DNA of 64,000 nucleotides from Streptomyces sp. CB01635 (GTDB taxonomy: Bacteria; Actinomycetota; Actinomycetes; Streptomycetales; Streptomycetaceae), in contig NZ_NNBL01000008.1 in assembly GCF_002803065.1 (NCBI RefSeq), positions 124,001 through 188,000 of the forward strand, written 5' to 3'. Numbering within the stretch: the stretch's first letter is position 1; every line of letters begins with the position of its first letter. The notes under the pieces are model-generated. The model searched no databases. It had not been told where the DNA came from and worked only from the letters and a program-made list of their open reading frames with translations. Below, piece after piece: positions 27,620 to 36,292 of this stretch. The position numbers and the translations under genes were made by a program.

Positions 27620-28360
27620 ATGACGCCCTCGCACGCACCGGGCCCAGGCCCAGGCCCACAGACCGCTGTGGTCATACAGAACACCAGGAGCGGCGGTCCC
27701 GGCCGGGTCGGTGCCTGGCTGCGCGACGCGGGACTCGGTCTCGAAGTGCTGCGTCCCTACGAGGGTGAGGCCCTGCCCGAGGCGCTCGACGGCAGGCCGC
27801 TCCTCGTGCTCGGCGGCGGCTTCCTGCCGGACGACGACGAGCGCGCGCCCTGGCTCCCGGCCACGCGCCGGCTCGTCGCGCAGTCACTGGACGACGGCTC
27901 GCCCGTGCTCGGCATCTGCCTCGGTGGCCAGTTGCTCGCACAGGTCGCGGGCGGCAGCGTACGGGCGAATCATGGGCAGCCCGAGTTCGGCAGCACACAG
28001 ATCCGGCTGCGCCCCGAAGCCGCCGACGATCCGCTGCTGTACGGGCTGGGCGCGACGGCGCCCGCGATCGAACGGCACGTCGACGCGATCACCGAACTGC
28101 CGCCGGGCGCCTCCTGGTTGGCGTCCAGCGCGGCCTGTCCCCACCAGGCGTTCCGGGTCGGGGCGCGGGCCTGGGGTGTGCAGTTTCACCCTGAGGCGGA
28201 GGCCGACCGGATCGCCGGGTGGGACCGGGAGCTGCTGGCCCGGCAGGGCTATGACAGGGACCGGCTGCACGCCGAGGCCATGACCGACGAGGGCGCGGCG
28301 GTCTCGGCGTGGTCGGTGTTCACACGGAGGTTCGCTCAGGTGTGCGCGAAGCTGCCGTGA
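27620..28360 (+). CDS. Class I glutamine amidotransferase-like protein
   Basis: 246 residues, GMP-synthase-like amidotransferase fold: nucleophile Cys in PVLGICLGGQLLAQVAGG, oxyanion Gly region VLGGGFLPDDDE, and catalytic His/Glu in WGVQFHPEAEADRI. Such stand-alone proteins may be gamma-glutamyl hydrolases or amidotransferase partners; no synthetase partner is nearby, so the substrate is open. ATG at 27620 with GGGGAG upstream. Its last 41 bases overlap the end of the convergent benE gene. Confidence 0.82.
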   Translation: MTPSHAPGPGPGPQTAVVIQNTRSGGPGRVGAWLRDAGLGLEVLRPYEGEALPEALDGRPLLVLGGGFLPDDDERAPWLPATRRLVAQSLDDGSPVLGICLGGQLLAQVAGGSVRANHGQPEFGSTQIRLRPEAADDPLLYGLGATAPAIERHVDAITELPPGASWLASSAACPHQAFRVGARAWGVQFHPEAEADRIAGWDRELLARQGYDRDRLHAEAMTDEGAAVSAWSVFTRRFAQVCAKLP

Positions 28361-29573
28361 CCGGCTTCGGGGCCGGCGCGGACGCGGCGGCCCCTCGCCG
28401 TCGTCCCACCGACACGATGACGCTGGTGAGCACGCCCGCGAGCAGCCCCCAGAACGCGGACCCGATGCCGAGAAGCGTCACGCCTGAGGCCGTGGCGAGG
28501 AAGGTGACGACGGCCGCCTCCCTGGATCCGGGGTCGGACAGGGCACTTGCCAGGGAGGCCTCGATCGTGGCGAGCATGCCGACCCCCGCGACGGCCAGGA
28601 CGAGTGCGTGCGGCATCGCGGTGAGCAGCGAGGCGACGGTCGCGCCGAGCAGGCCGACACACAGGTAGAAGACACCCGCCCACACGGCCGCGAGGTAGCG
28701 CCGCTGCCGGTCGGGGTGGGCCCCGTCGCCGGCGCAGATCGCGGCGGTCATCGCCGCCAGGTTGATACCGAACGCCCCGAACGGCGCGAGCACCGCCTGC
28801 ACCGCACCCGTCCACGTCAGGACCGGCGAGACGGGCACCTCGTAGCCGGAGCCGCGCAGCACGGCGACCCCCGGCAGATTCTGCGAAGCCATGGTGACGA
28901 CGAACAGCGGCACGCCGACACTGATCAGCACCTTCCAGTCGAACTCGGGAGCCGTGAACACCGGCTGCGCGAGGGACAGTCGGACCCGTTCCAGATGCCA
29001 GCCCCCGGTGAGGACGGAGGCGACAACTCCGCCGCCGAGCGCGATGAGGACCGCGTAGCGCGGCAGCAGTCGACGCCCGAGGAGATACAGCACGAACACC
29101 GGGAACGCGATGGCGAAACTGCCGCCCATCTGAGAGAAGAGCCCCGTCCCGAACTCGAGCAGCACACCGCCGAGCAGCGCCGATGCCAACGGCACCGGGA
29201 TCCGGTCCATGATCCGCGCGAACCACCCCGTGAGACCGCTCACCATGATCAGCACGGCGCTGAACACGAACGCGCCCACGGCCTTCTCCATGGACACCCC
29301 GCTCAGGCTCGTGGCGAGGAGCGCGGCTCCCGGTGTCGACCAGGAGGTGACGATCGGGACCTTGTGCCGCAGCGACAGGCCCACGCAGGTCACGGCGATC
29401 CCGACGCCGAGCGCCAGCATCCACGAGGACACCTCGCGCGCGTCCGCCCCGGCGGCCCGCGCCGCGGTGAACACGATGGCAGCGGCACTGGTCACGCCGA
29501 CGGTGACCGCGATGAGCCCCGCCGCCACGGCCGAGGGCGGTGCGGTGGCGCGTATACGGGCGAGCGGGGACAT
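28320..29573 (-). CDS. benE: BenE-family benzoate/H+ symporter
   Basis: 417 residues with about twelve membrane segments (for example VAAGLIAVTVGVTSAAAIVF, VGAFVFSAVLIMVSGLTGWF, LVLAVAGVGMLATIEASLAS). Length and conserved blocks (WSTPGAALLATS, MASQNLPGVAVLRGSGY, FGAFGINLAAMTAAICAG) fit the BenE family, proton-driven uptake of benzoate or a related compound. No benzoate catabolic genes are in the window, so the real substrate is uncertain. The divergent XRE-cupin regulator and the tandem operators at 29619-29650 suggest direct control. It overlaps the convergent amidotransferase gene at its 3' end. Confidence 0.9.
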   Translation of the reverse strand: MSPLARIRATAPPSAVAAGLIAVTVGVTSAAAIVFTAARAAGADAREVSSWMLALGVGIAVTCVGLSLRHKVPIVTSWSTPGAALLATSLSGVSMEKAVGAFVFSAVLIMVSGLTGWFARIMDRIPVPLASALLGGVLLEFGTGLFSQMGGSFAIAFPVFVLYLLGRRLLPRYAVLIALGGGVVASVLTGGWHLERVRLSLAQPVFTAPEFDWKVLISVGVPLFVVTMASQNLPGVAVLRGSGYEVPVSPVLTWTGAVQAVLAPFGAFGINLAAMTAAICAGDGAHPDRQRRYLAAVWAGVFYLCVGLLGATVASLLTAMPHALVLAVAGVGMLATIEASLASALSDPGSREAAVVTFLATASGVTLLGIGSAFWGLLAGVLTSVIVSVGRRRGAAASAPAPKPVTAASRTPERTSV

Positions 29574-29618
29574 GCGGGCATCACTTCCGAAAAGGGTGTG
29601 GGATCGCGGGTTCCGAGT

Positions 29619-29650
29619 GTTCCGTAAACGGAACGTTCTGTTTGTGGAAC
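29619..29650. promoter_or_regulatory. Tandem operators between benE and the XRE-cupin gene
   Basis: GTTCCGTAAACGGAAC (29619-29634) is a palindrome with GTTCCG/CGGAAC arms. It is followed without a gap by GTTCTGTTTGTGGAAC (29635-29650), a weaker copy with GTTC/GAAC ends. Two 16-base units in series in a divergent promoter region point to cooperative binding, most likely by the adjacent XRE regulator. Confidence 0.7.
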
Positions 29651-29715
29651 ACTAAGGACGCAGGTGGCGGCACGTCAAAGCGCCGGTGGGCGCAGAAACG
29701 GACGGAACCGGGCAG

Positions 29716-30285
29716 ATGGGTCTGAACGACGAGGTGGGCCGCAGGCTGAAGCGGCTGCGGCAGGACGCCGGCCTGTCTCTGTCGGAGCTCGCGCGCCGCT
29801 CAGGCGTCGGCAAGGGCACGCTCTCCGAACTCGAGACGGGCCGGCGCAACCCCACCTTGGAAACGCTCTACGCCCTGACCACCGCGCTCGGCCGCCCGGT
29901 CAGCGCCGTCCTCGACGACCCACCGCCCGGCGTCGCGGCGGGCGCGGGCGGAGTCTCCGGCAGCGCCGTCACCGCGGTTCTCCTGGAGCGGTACGAGGAC
30001 GAGAGCGCGGCCACCGACGTCTTCCGCGTCACCATCGCCGACGGCGCGACCCAGGAGTCGGCCGCGCATGTCCCGCACACCACGGAGAGCCTGATGGTGC
30101 TCTCCGGAACAGCGGTCGTCGGGCCGCCGGACGCGCCGCAGACGGCCGGACCTGGCGGCCACGCCCACTGGCCGGCCGACGCCCCGCACTTCTACAGCGC
30201 ACCGGACGGCGAGGTCCAGGGCATCCTCTTCGTCCGGTACCCGAAGGGCGCGTCTTCGAAGGATGCTTCCTCGGAAGAGTCCTAG
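29716..30285 (+). CDS. XRE-family regulator with C-terminal cupin domain
   Basis: 189 residues. Helix-turn-helix (RRLKRLRQDAGLSLSELARR, GVGKGTLSELETGRRNPTLE) followed by a small-molecule-binding cupin barrel (ESAAHVPHTTESLMVLSGTA, GGHAHWPADAPHFYSAPDGE). In this architecture the cupin senses a metabolite and alters DNA binding. It is divergent from benE and probably represses it and itself through the tandem palindromes. I chose ATG 29716; GTG 29686 would add ten residues and neither has a strong ribosome site, so the start is uncertain. Confidence 0.88.
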   Translation: MGLNDEVGRRLKRLRQDAGLSLSELARRSGVGKGTLSELETGRRNPTLETLYALTTALGRPVSAVLDDPPPGVAAGAGGVSGSAVTAVLLERYEDESAATDVFRVTIADGATQESAAHVPHTTESLMVLSGTAVVGPPDAPQTAGPGGHAHWPADAPHFYSAPDGEVQGILFVRYPKGASSKDASSEES

Positions 30286-30321
30286 AGGTCCGACAAAGGC
30301 GTTGGACGTGGCGGTGGATGA

Positions 30322-30555
30322 TCAGGCAGACGGCCAGGCCGAGGAAGTATCAGCGCGCGCCACGAGCAGCGGCTGGAAGAAGCCCGTCTCCCGCGGCATC
30401 CGCCACCCGCGGTCCGTAACCGCCGCCGCGAGGCCGCTCAGCCGGTCCCGGCTGAGCGCCCAGTAGGTGGTCCGGCGGACCCGGACGCGCCATTCTTCGC
30501 CCGCCGGCCTGAGTTGAAAACGCTGGTGCAGCCCGCTCCCCCGCCGGCCGACCAA
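30322..30555 (-). pseudogene. C-terminal relic of a SAM-dependent methyltransferase
   Basis: The frame reads EEWRVRVRRTTYWALSRDRL, SGLAAAVTDRGWRMP and ETGFFQPLLVARA. As I recall this is the typical last strand-helix-strand of class I methyltransferases of Streptomyces (RRTTYWALTRERLxxLAxxAGF, PEESGFFQPLLxAR). The SAM-binding N-terminal part is absent upstream, so only about 70 codons remain. Confidence 0.55.
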
Positions 30556-30587
30556 CCGACATCCCTAGATCGTTTACACAACAGCGC

Positions 30588-31364
30588 TCAGGTCCCGGCA
30601 CCGGGAAGGGAGATGGAGCGGAACATGTCCTCGCCGAGCTGATCCCGGATCAGACTGTCGATCCTGTTGGCTTGCGGAACATGAACAAAGGGTCTCCATG
30701 GATAAATGCGGTCATTGATCCAAGGAGTCTTCCAGTCGGTCGTGGCGGTGAAGAATCTCTGCGTGAACTTCGCTGCACGGGACGCAGGAAACTCACTCTC
30801 AACCTCCAGGCATCCGCTCACGCATACATCGACATACGACTGAACAATGGGGAATTCCTGACTGACGTACCTACGCGACGCGCTTCCGAAGTACCAGAAA
30901 TTTCCGGTCGGTGGGGCCGATCTTCCGTCCAGCATGGCGATGTCACCAGGAGGAATGCGGATCAGCTTGTAGCCCTTCTCTCTATCGGCGAACGCCTTCA
31001 ATTCACCTTGCGACACGGGGAAGATCACGCCGTTGCAGGTCGCACGCCGGTCCGGAAATGCCCCCAAGTACGTGGGGCCCCAGCTGGCAGTGTCGACCCG
31101 GTCGTACCAGCCACGCGTGATGCCCTGGACGGAGACCGGGAAGGACTTACCAGCTTTCGGCCACGTCTCCTGCCGGGATTCCCTTTGAATCAATGACCCG
31201 TATCCGAAAACATACTGACTGCCTGGATCGGATTCTCTCGCACCGGCTTCTGCCGAGCCCTGCCCAATGGTGCAACCCGTGGCGGCCGCGCCAAGACCCA
31301 GGATTGCAATACCACCCAGTATCTTACGTCGCCCCACTTCAGCCTCACCTTTCATGGCCGACAT
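30588..31364 (-). CDS. Lipoprotein with gamma-glutamylcyclotransferase-like fold
   Basis: 258 residues from ATG 31364 (GGAG seven bases upstream). The N-terminus has RRK, a hydrophobic stretch ILGGIAILGLGAA and the lipobox ATGC, so it is probably lipid-anchored outside the membrane. The following sequence QYVFGYGSLIQRESR contains the YGSL motif of the GGCT/AIG2-like fold; VQGITRGWYDR and CNGVIFPVSQGELKAFADRE also match it. Normal gamma-glutamylcyclotransferases are cytoplasmic, so an anchored version is odd. Its base composition is clearly less G/C-rich than its neighbours, which suggests recent transfer. The real substrate is unknown. Confidence 0.75.
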   Translation of the reverse strand: MSAMKGEAEVGRRKILGGIAILGLGAAATGCTIGQGSAEAGARESDPGSQYVFGYGSLIQRESRQETWPKAGKSFPVSVQGITRGWYDRVDTASWGPTYLGAFPDRRATCNGVIFPVSQGELKAFADREKGYKLIRIPPGDIAMLDGRSAPPTGNFWYFGSASRRYVSQEFPIVQSYVDVCVSGCLEVESEFPASRAAKFTQRFFTATTDWKTPWINDRIYPWRPFVHVPQANRIDSLIRDQLGEDMFRSISLPGAGT

Positions 31365-31949
31365 GCTCCCGCTCCGGCAGCGGAGAGTCGAGAACGACGC
31401 GCAGATCCTTCGGGTTGTCGTCCACACGGCCGGTCATCCGGTCGAGATCGGAAACACCTGCTTGTTCTCTGACTTTCGACGCAGTTCGCGCTGGTGCCGT
31501 GCATACCCGTCAATGGTGAATGACTACGCGGTACATGACGATCCGACTGGCCGGCCGGCTCGTCGGCCGGCTGCCACTGCGCGAACGGGCTGTCGAAGTC
31601 GACGAGTTCACCCGTGGCAGTCTGCACACCCAGCCGGCGGTCACCCGTCGCACCGCCTGCGGCCCTCGCGTCCTGCCAGGTCCCGCTGCCAGGCCTTCAT
31701 CTGGTCCGGGTCGCTCGCCGAGCTGAGCGGCAGCACCAACACGGCGACAACTCCCGTGTCCGCAAGGCCCTTCGCCCGCGCTGCATTCGCCCGCGCTTCA
31801 CATCGCCCGCCCGAACCCACCTCGTAGATGGACTCCTTCCCCGAACGACCGCCACACCACGGAGTACGAGCACAGGCCGAACGCCCGGCCGGACAGCCCG
31901 TCGCGACGGCCACGAGTCCGGTGTCCGACCACGTCACGGCCATGGTCAC
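31352..31949 (-). pseudogene. Frameshifted hypothetical gene
   Basis: Two minus-strand frames look coding and join naturally. The first runs from ATG 31949 (MTMAVTWSDTGLVAVATGCP, then GLADTGVVAVLVLPLSSASD, PDQMKAWQRDLAGREG) and stops at 31641. The second continues with ATGDRRLGVQTATGELVDFD and SPFAQWQPADEP. A single-base slip near 31655 would unite them. I do not recognise the family; the CPWCxG-like part (CARTPWCGGRSGK) is reminiscent of small plasmid-type proteins, but that is a guess. The region between the lipoprotein gene and the MFS gene holds nothing else. Confidence 0.4.
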
Positions 31950-32001
31950 GTCGCATCATATGCGTGTACCTTGCAGACATTTGAAAGGAGCTGACAGGCG
32001 C

Positions 32002-33393
32002 ATGACGCAAACCACCCCCTCCACCGCCGGCTCTCCCTCACCGGTGTCCCGCCGCCTCGAGGTCCTGCGGCCCGGTCCCTGGCACCGACGGCTCACGGCG
32101 GTCGTCGGCATCGGTGCCTTCTTCGACCTCTACGAGGTGTTCCTCGGCGGCGTACTCGCCGCCGCGCTCACCGAGCCCTGGCATCTGAGCCAGACCCAGA
32201 AGTCGTGGATCATCGCCGCCGGATTCCTGGGGATGTTCGTCGGCGCCAACGTCATGTCACTCCTCGCCGACCGTTTCGGCCGACGCCGGATGTTCCTGGT
32301 CAACCTCGCCACGTATTCCGCGTTCTCCCTGCTGTGCGCCGCCGCGCCCGACGTGAACTGGCTCATCGCGGCCCGGTTCCTCGCCGGGCTCGGGCTCGGC
32401 GCCGAACTCGTGCTCGTCGACACATACCTTTCCGAGCTGCTGCCGACGGCCGTGCGCGGACGCTACATCGCCTGGGCCTACACCGTCGGGTTCCTCGGTG
32501 TGCCGCTGGCGGCGCTCCTCGGCGCACGCCTGGTGGCCGAGCACGAGATCGCCGGGGTCTCCGGCTGGCGCTGGCTGCTGGTGGCGGGCGCGTTCGGCGC
32601 CTTCTGCATCCAATGGATGCGGCGCACTCTCCCCGAGTCTCCGCGATGGCTGGAGGCCAAGGGGCGGCGTGCGGAGGCCGAGGCCGTCGTCGCGCACATC
32701 GAGACAGTCAACGAACCGGGGACTGCCGGTAGGCGCCCCGCGCCACGACAGGCCGCAGCCGAGACCGAGACCGATGCGGTCCCCACCGTGCGGGTTCCAC
32801 TGCGCCGGATGTTCCAGCCGCCCTACCTCCGCCGCACCGTCATGTGGTGGATCTTCCAGGTCCTGCAGACCGTCGGCTACTACGGTTTCGGCTCTCTGGC
32901 CCCCGTCGTCCTCGCCGCCAAGGGCCACTCGACGACCGCCTCGCTCGGGTACGCGGCGCTCAGCTTCTGCGGTTACCCGCTGGGTTCCGCTCTGTCGATT
33001 CCGCTCATCGAGCGGTTCGAGCGCCGCACCCTCATCATCGTCGCCGCCCTCGGCCAGGCCTTCTTCGGCGTCCTGTTCGGGTTCGCCGACGCGGCCTGGC
33101 TGATCGTGGGAAGCGGCTTCCTGCTGACACTCTGCAGCAACGTCTTCTCCAACGCGTTCCACGTCTACCAGGCCGAAATCTTCCCCACGAACCTGCGCAG
33201 CAGCGCCATCGGTATCGCCTACTCACTGTCGCGGCTGGTCTCCGTGATCCTGCCGTTCATCGCACTGAGTGTCCTCGAAGACCTCGGCGCGACCGCGGTG
33301 TTCGCCGGCTCCGCCGCACTCATGGTGCTGCTGTGCCTCAACGTGGGGCTCCTCGGCCCCAAGACGAAGGGGCTGGCGCTGGACGCCATCTGA
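32002..33393 (+). CDS. MFS transporter, metabolite:H+ symporter type
   Basis: 463 residues, twelve membrane segments in two halves. Family motifs are clear: AFFDLYEVFLGGVLAAALTE in helix 1, the loop 2-3 motif LLADRFGRRRMFL, AELVLVDTYLSELLPTAVRG after helix 4 and PESPRWLEAKGR in the central loop. These match the sugar-porter-like group that also carries aromatic acids or nicotinate (AroP/NiaP/PcaK-like). AAGGAG lies 11 bases before the ATG. No regulator or enzyme partner is adjacent, so the substrate is unknown. The 280 bases after it up to the GH92 gene hold no recognisable gene. Confidence 0.88.
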   Translation: MTQTTPSTAGSPSPVSRRLEVLRPGPWHRRLTAVVGIGAFFDLYEVFLGGVLAAALTEPWHLSQTQKSWIIAAGFLGMFVGANVMSLLADRFGRRRMFLVNLATYSAFSLLCAAAPDVNWLIAARFLAGLGLGAELVLVDTYLSELLPTAVRGRYIAWAYTVGFLGVPLAALLGARLVAEHEIAGVSGWRWLLVAGAFGAFCIQWMRRTLPESPRWLEAKGRRAEAEAVVAHIETVNEPGTAGRRPAPRQAAAETETDAVPTVRVPLRRMFQPPYLRRTVMWWIFQVLQTVGYYGFGSLAPVVLAAKGHSTTASLGYAALSFCGYPLGSALSIPLIERFERRTLIIVAALGQAFFGVLFGFADAAWLIVGSGFLLTLCSNVFSNAFHVYQAEIFPTNLRSSAIGIAYSLSRLVSVILPFIALSVLEDLGATAVFAGSAALMVLLCLNVGLLGPKTKGLALDAI

Positions 33394-33644
33394 ACGACCA
33401 CCCGCCCCGCCCCTCCGGAGATCCAGGTCAGGAGGTGTCTCGGCGAGGCCGTCGCCCGGCGCCGCCTGCCACACGTCGGGCGGCGTCCCAGAGGGGGCCG
33501 TGAGGGTCTGCAACACTCCCCCAGAACCGGCACGCCCTGACGAAGCCGCGCAGGCAAGGGCCCCTCCCCACACCCAACCGGCCGCGGAAAACGATGGATT
33601 GACGGAACGACACCGGAAGGGCAAAGATCGACAGGTACTGATTT

Positions 33645-33656
33645 GACAACGTTGTC
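33645..33656. promoter_or_regulatory. Palindromic operator upstream of GH92
   Basis: GACAACGTTGTC is a perfect 12-base palindrome ending 16 bases before the GH92 start codon. Position and symmetry (central CG) fit a LacI- or ROK-type repressor site. No second copy was seen in the window. Confidence 0.6.
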
Positions 33657-33672
33657 GTACGAGAGGATCGCA

Positions 33673-36033
33673 ATGAGAGCGCTGAGACGCGTGTTCACCG
33701 CCTTGTTGATCGTCACCACTATGGCCACGGCCTCCGCCACCGCCGGCGTCGCGAACGCCAAGGAGCAGGGACCGAAGTTCGCTGATGATCCCACCACGCT
33801 GGTCGACACATCGATCGGCAACAACGGTGACGGGACCACCTTCCCGGGCGCGGCCGCGCCGTTCGGCATGGTGCAGCTGAGCCCTGACACGCAGCTGAAC
33901 AAGTACGCCTCGTACGACTACGCGCAGGACACCATCCTCGGCTTCAGCCACACACACCTCTCGGGCGTCGGCTGCCAGACGATGGGCAACATCCGGTTCA
34001 TGCCGACCACCGGTGCGGTCACCTCGTCCGACCCGGCGCAGTACGGTGCGAAGTTCAGTCATGACAACGAGACCCGCGCGCCCGGCTACTACGGCGTGAA
34101 GTTCGACAACGGCATCAAGGCCGAGCTCTCCGCCACGCAGCGGACCGGCCAGCACCGCTACACCTACCCCGGCGGATCAGGCTCCGAGAACGTTCTCATC
34201 GAGGCCGGCGAGAGCAACGGCAGCACCTACGCCGGCGACGTCAAGGTGGTCGGCAACGACACCGTGGAAGGCTGGGTCCAGGGCGGCAACTTCTGCGGCG
34301 AGACCGGCAAGGAGCGCTACCGGGTCTACTTCAGCGCCAAGTTCGACCGGACGTTCTCGAAGTACGGCACCTGGACCGACGGCACCCTCACGCCGAACCA
34401 GCGCGAAGCATCGCGCGGCACCAAGCGCGCCGGTGCCTGGCTGACGTTCGACCCGGCCAAGGGCGACCAGGTCGGTACGTCGGTGGGCCTGTCCTACACC
34501 TCCATCGACGGCGCACGCCTCAACCGCGGGGCCGAGCAGCCCAAGTCGTTCGACAAGGCCCGCGCCGACGCGCACGATGCCTGGCGCGACGAGCTGAACC
34601 GCATGCGCGTGGCCGGCGGCAGCACCGCCGACCAGCGCACGTACTACAGCGCGCTCTACCACTCGCTGCTGCACCCGTCGATCGGTTCCGACGTCGACAA
34701 CCGCTACCGCGGCTTTGACGACAAGGTGCACCGAGCGGATTCCACGTACTACCAAATGTTCTCGCTCTGGGACACCTACCGCTCGCAGAACCAGCTGGTG
34801 GCGCTGCTCAACCCGGACAGGGCCGCGGACATGGCCAAGTCCGTGCTGCACATCTACCAGGACGGCGGCTGGCTGCCGCGCTGGGGGCTCGGCGGCGGCG
34901 AGACCAACGTGATGAGCGGCGATCCCATCACCCCGTGGATCGTCGACATCTACCAGCGTGGGCTGCTCGACAAGCACACCTCGCACCAGCTCTTCGACGC
35001 CCTGTGGAAGAACGCCAACGAGGTCCCCACCGACCAGTCGGTCTTCCGTGGCCGTGACGGCAATCCGTCGTATGTCAAGAACGGCTGGGTCGGATACCAG
35101 AACCTGCCCGGCTATCTGTACGGCGACAGCCGCCAGTCGGGCTCGGCCACGCTCGAGTACGCACTCGGCGACTGTGCGCTGTCCACGATGGCCGGCGACC
35201 TGGGCTACCAGGACAAGGCCGCGACGCTCGCCTCGCGTTGCGACAACTTCGCCAAGCTGTGGGACCCGAGCGTCACGTCGCAGGGTTTCTCAGGGTTCCC
35301 CGTCGCCAAGAACGAGGACGGCACCGTCGCCGGTGATCCCGACCCCACCCAGGCCGGTGCGTTCCACGAGGGCACCGCATGGCAGTACCAGTGGCTCGCC
35401 CAGCAGGACCCGCAGACCCTCTTCCGTCTCATGGGCGGCCAGGCGGCTGCGGAGCAGCGGCTGGACAAGTTCTTCGACATGCCGACCGTCCTCACCGACC
35501 CGGCGAAGGCCGCCTCGGAGTCGTGGGTGAGCGGCGCGTACGACTACCACAACAACTTCGCCTTCAACCCCAACAACGAGCCCGACTTCCACACTCCGTG
35601 GATGTACTCGTGGACCGGCGCCCCGTGGAAGACGTCCGCGGTGCTGCGTGCGATGCGGACGCTCTTCACCGACGACGCGTACGGCATGCCCGGCAACGAC
35701 GACCTCGGCGCCACGTCGTCGTTGCTCGTCTTCGCCATGGCCGGCGTGTTTGAGGCGCAGCCCGGCTCCGCCAACTACATCGTTACTGCGCCCATGTTCG
35801 AAAAGGTCGAGATCCGGCCCGAGCACGGAAGCAAGATCAACATCGAGGCGCCGGGCGCCGATGCGTCGAAGCTCCAGTACGTGTCCTCCGTGCACACAGG
35901 CAAGGGCACGTTGCACCAGAGCTGGCTCTCCCACAAGGATCTGCTCCGCGCCGGCACGATCAGGATCGGCCTTTCCGACAAGCCCACGACCTGGGGCGTC
36001 AGCACCGCCCCGCCCGCCATCAACCAGAACTGA
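33673..36033 (+). CDS. Secreted GH92 alpha-mannosidase
   Basis: 786 residues with a signal peptide (RRVFTALLIVTTMATASATA, cleaved near ANA). GH92 enzymes are Ca-dependent exo-alpha-mannosidases, mostly alpha-1,2. Family blocks seen: VDTSIGNNGDGTTFPGAAAP, FGMVQLSPDT, GFSHTHLSGVGC, YYSALYHSLLHPS, FSLWDTYRSQNQL, GGWLPRWGLGGGETNVMSGD, FHEGTAWQYQW and NNEPDFHTPWMYSWTG. Catalytic acidic residues are in these last motifs. ATG 33673 follows GAGAGGATCGCA. It is alone, under its own operator, and faces the DUF5988 gene across a shared terminator. It may act on fungal or yeast mannan or glycoproteins. Confidence 0.93.
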   Translation: MRALRRVFTALLIVTTMATASATAGVANAKEQGPKFADDPTTLVDTSIGNNGDGTTFPGAAAPFGMVQLSPDTQLNKYASYDYAQDTILGFSHTHLSGVGCQTMGNIRFMPTTGAVTSSDPAQYGAKFSHDNETRAPGYYGVKFDNGIKAELSATQRTGQHRYTYPGGSGSENVLIEAGESNGSTYAGDVKVVGNDTVEGWVQGGNFCGETGKERYRVYFSAKFDRTFSKYGTWTDGTLTPNQREASRGTKRAGAWLTFDPAKGDQVGTSVGLSYTSIDGARLNRGAEQPKSFDKARADAHDAWRDELNRMRVAGGSTADQRTYYSALYHSLLHPSIGSDVDNRYRGFDDKVHRADSTYYQMFSLWDTYRSQNQLVALLNPDRAADMAKSVLHIYQDGGWLPRWGLGGGETNVMSGDPITPWIVDIYQRGLLDKHTSHQLFDALWKNANEVPTDQSVFRGRDGNPSYVKNGWVGYQNLPGYLYGDSRQSGSATLEYALGDCALSTMAGDLGYQDKAATLASRCDNFAKLWDPSVTSQGFSGFPVAKNEDGTVAGDPDPTQAGAFHEGTAWQYQWLAQQDPQTLFRLMGGQAAAEQRLDKFFDMPTVLTDPAKAASESWVSGAYDYHNNFAFNPNNEPDFHTPWMYSWTGAPWKTSAVLRAMRTLFTDDAYGMPGNDDLGATSSLLVFAMAGVFEAQPGSANYIVTAPMFEKVEIRPEHGSKINIEAPGADASKLQYVSSVHTGKGTLHQSWLSHKDLLRAGTIRIGLSDKPTTWGVSTAPPAINQN

Positions 36034-36043
36034 CGTTGTCGGC

Positions 36044-36069
36044 TGCGGCCCCTCCACACAGGGGCCGCA
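36044..36069. terminator. Bidirectional terminator after GH92
   Basis: TGCGGCCCCT and AGGGGCCGCA pair perfectly around a 6-base loop, between the convergent GH92 and DUF5988-like genes. Confidence 0.75.
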
Positions 36070-36085
36070 CGCTGCGAGCGGAAAC

Positions 36086-36292
36086 CTACCCAGGCAGCTC
36101 CGTGCGCTCCCACCACTCGTACACGGGCAACAGGCCCTGCGAGGTCTCCTCCTGACGTTTCGTGACCTTGAAGTGCTCGTACCCCCCGCGCAAGGGAACT
36201 TTGATGTCGAGCCCGGGCGTGGAGACGGAAACGATCCGCTCAGGAAGATCGTCAGGACCGCCCTCGAGAACTGCTTTCATCGCGTCGACCAT
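36086..36292 (-). CDS. Small DUF5988-like protein
   Basis: 68 residues from ATG 36292. The sequence AVLEGGPDDLPERIVSVSTP, then DIKVPLRGGYEHFKVT and LPVYEWWERTELPG matches my memory of the DUF5988 family of short streptomycete proteins, often found near secondary-metabolism or regulatory genes; the function is unknown. A GGGGAAG lies upstream of the start; an ATG at 36280 is a possible alternative. The minus frame stays open upstream for 85 more codons, but that part has poor codon bias. Confidence 0.65.
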   Translation of the reverse strand: MVDAMKAVLEGGPDDLPERIVSVSTPGLDIKVPLRGGYEHFKVTKRQEETSQGLLPVYEWWERTELPG

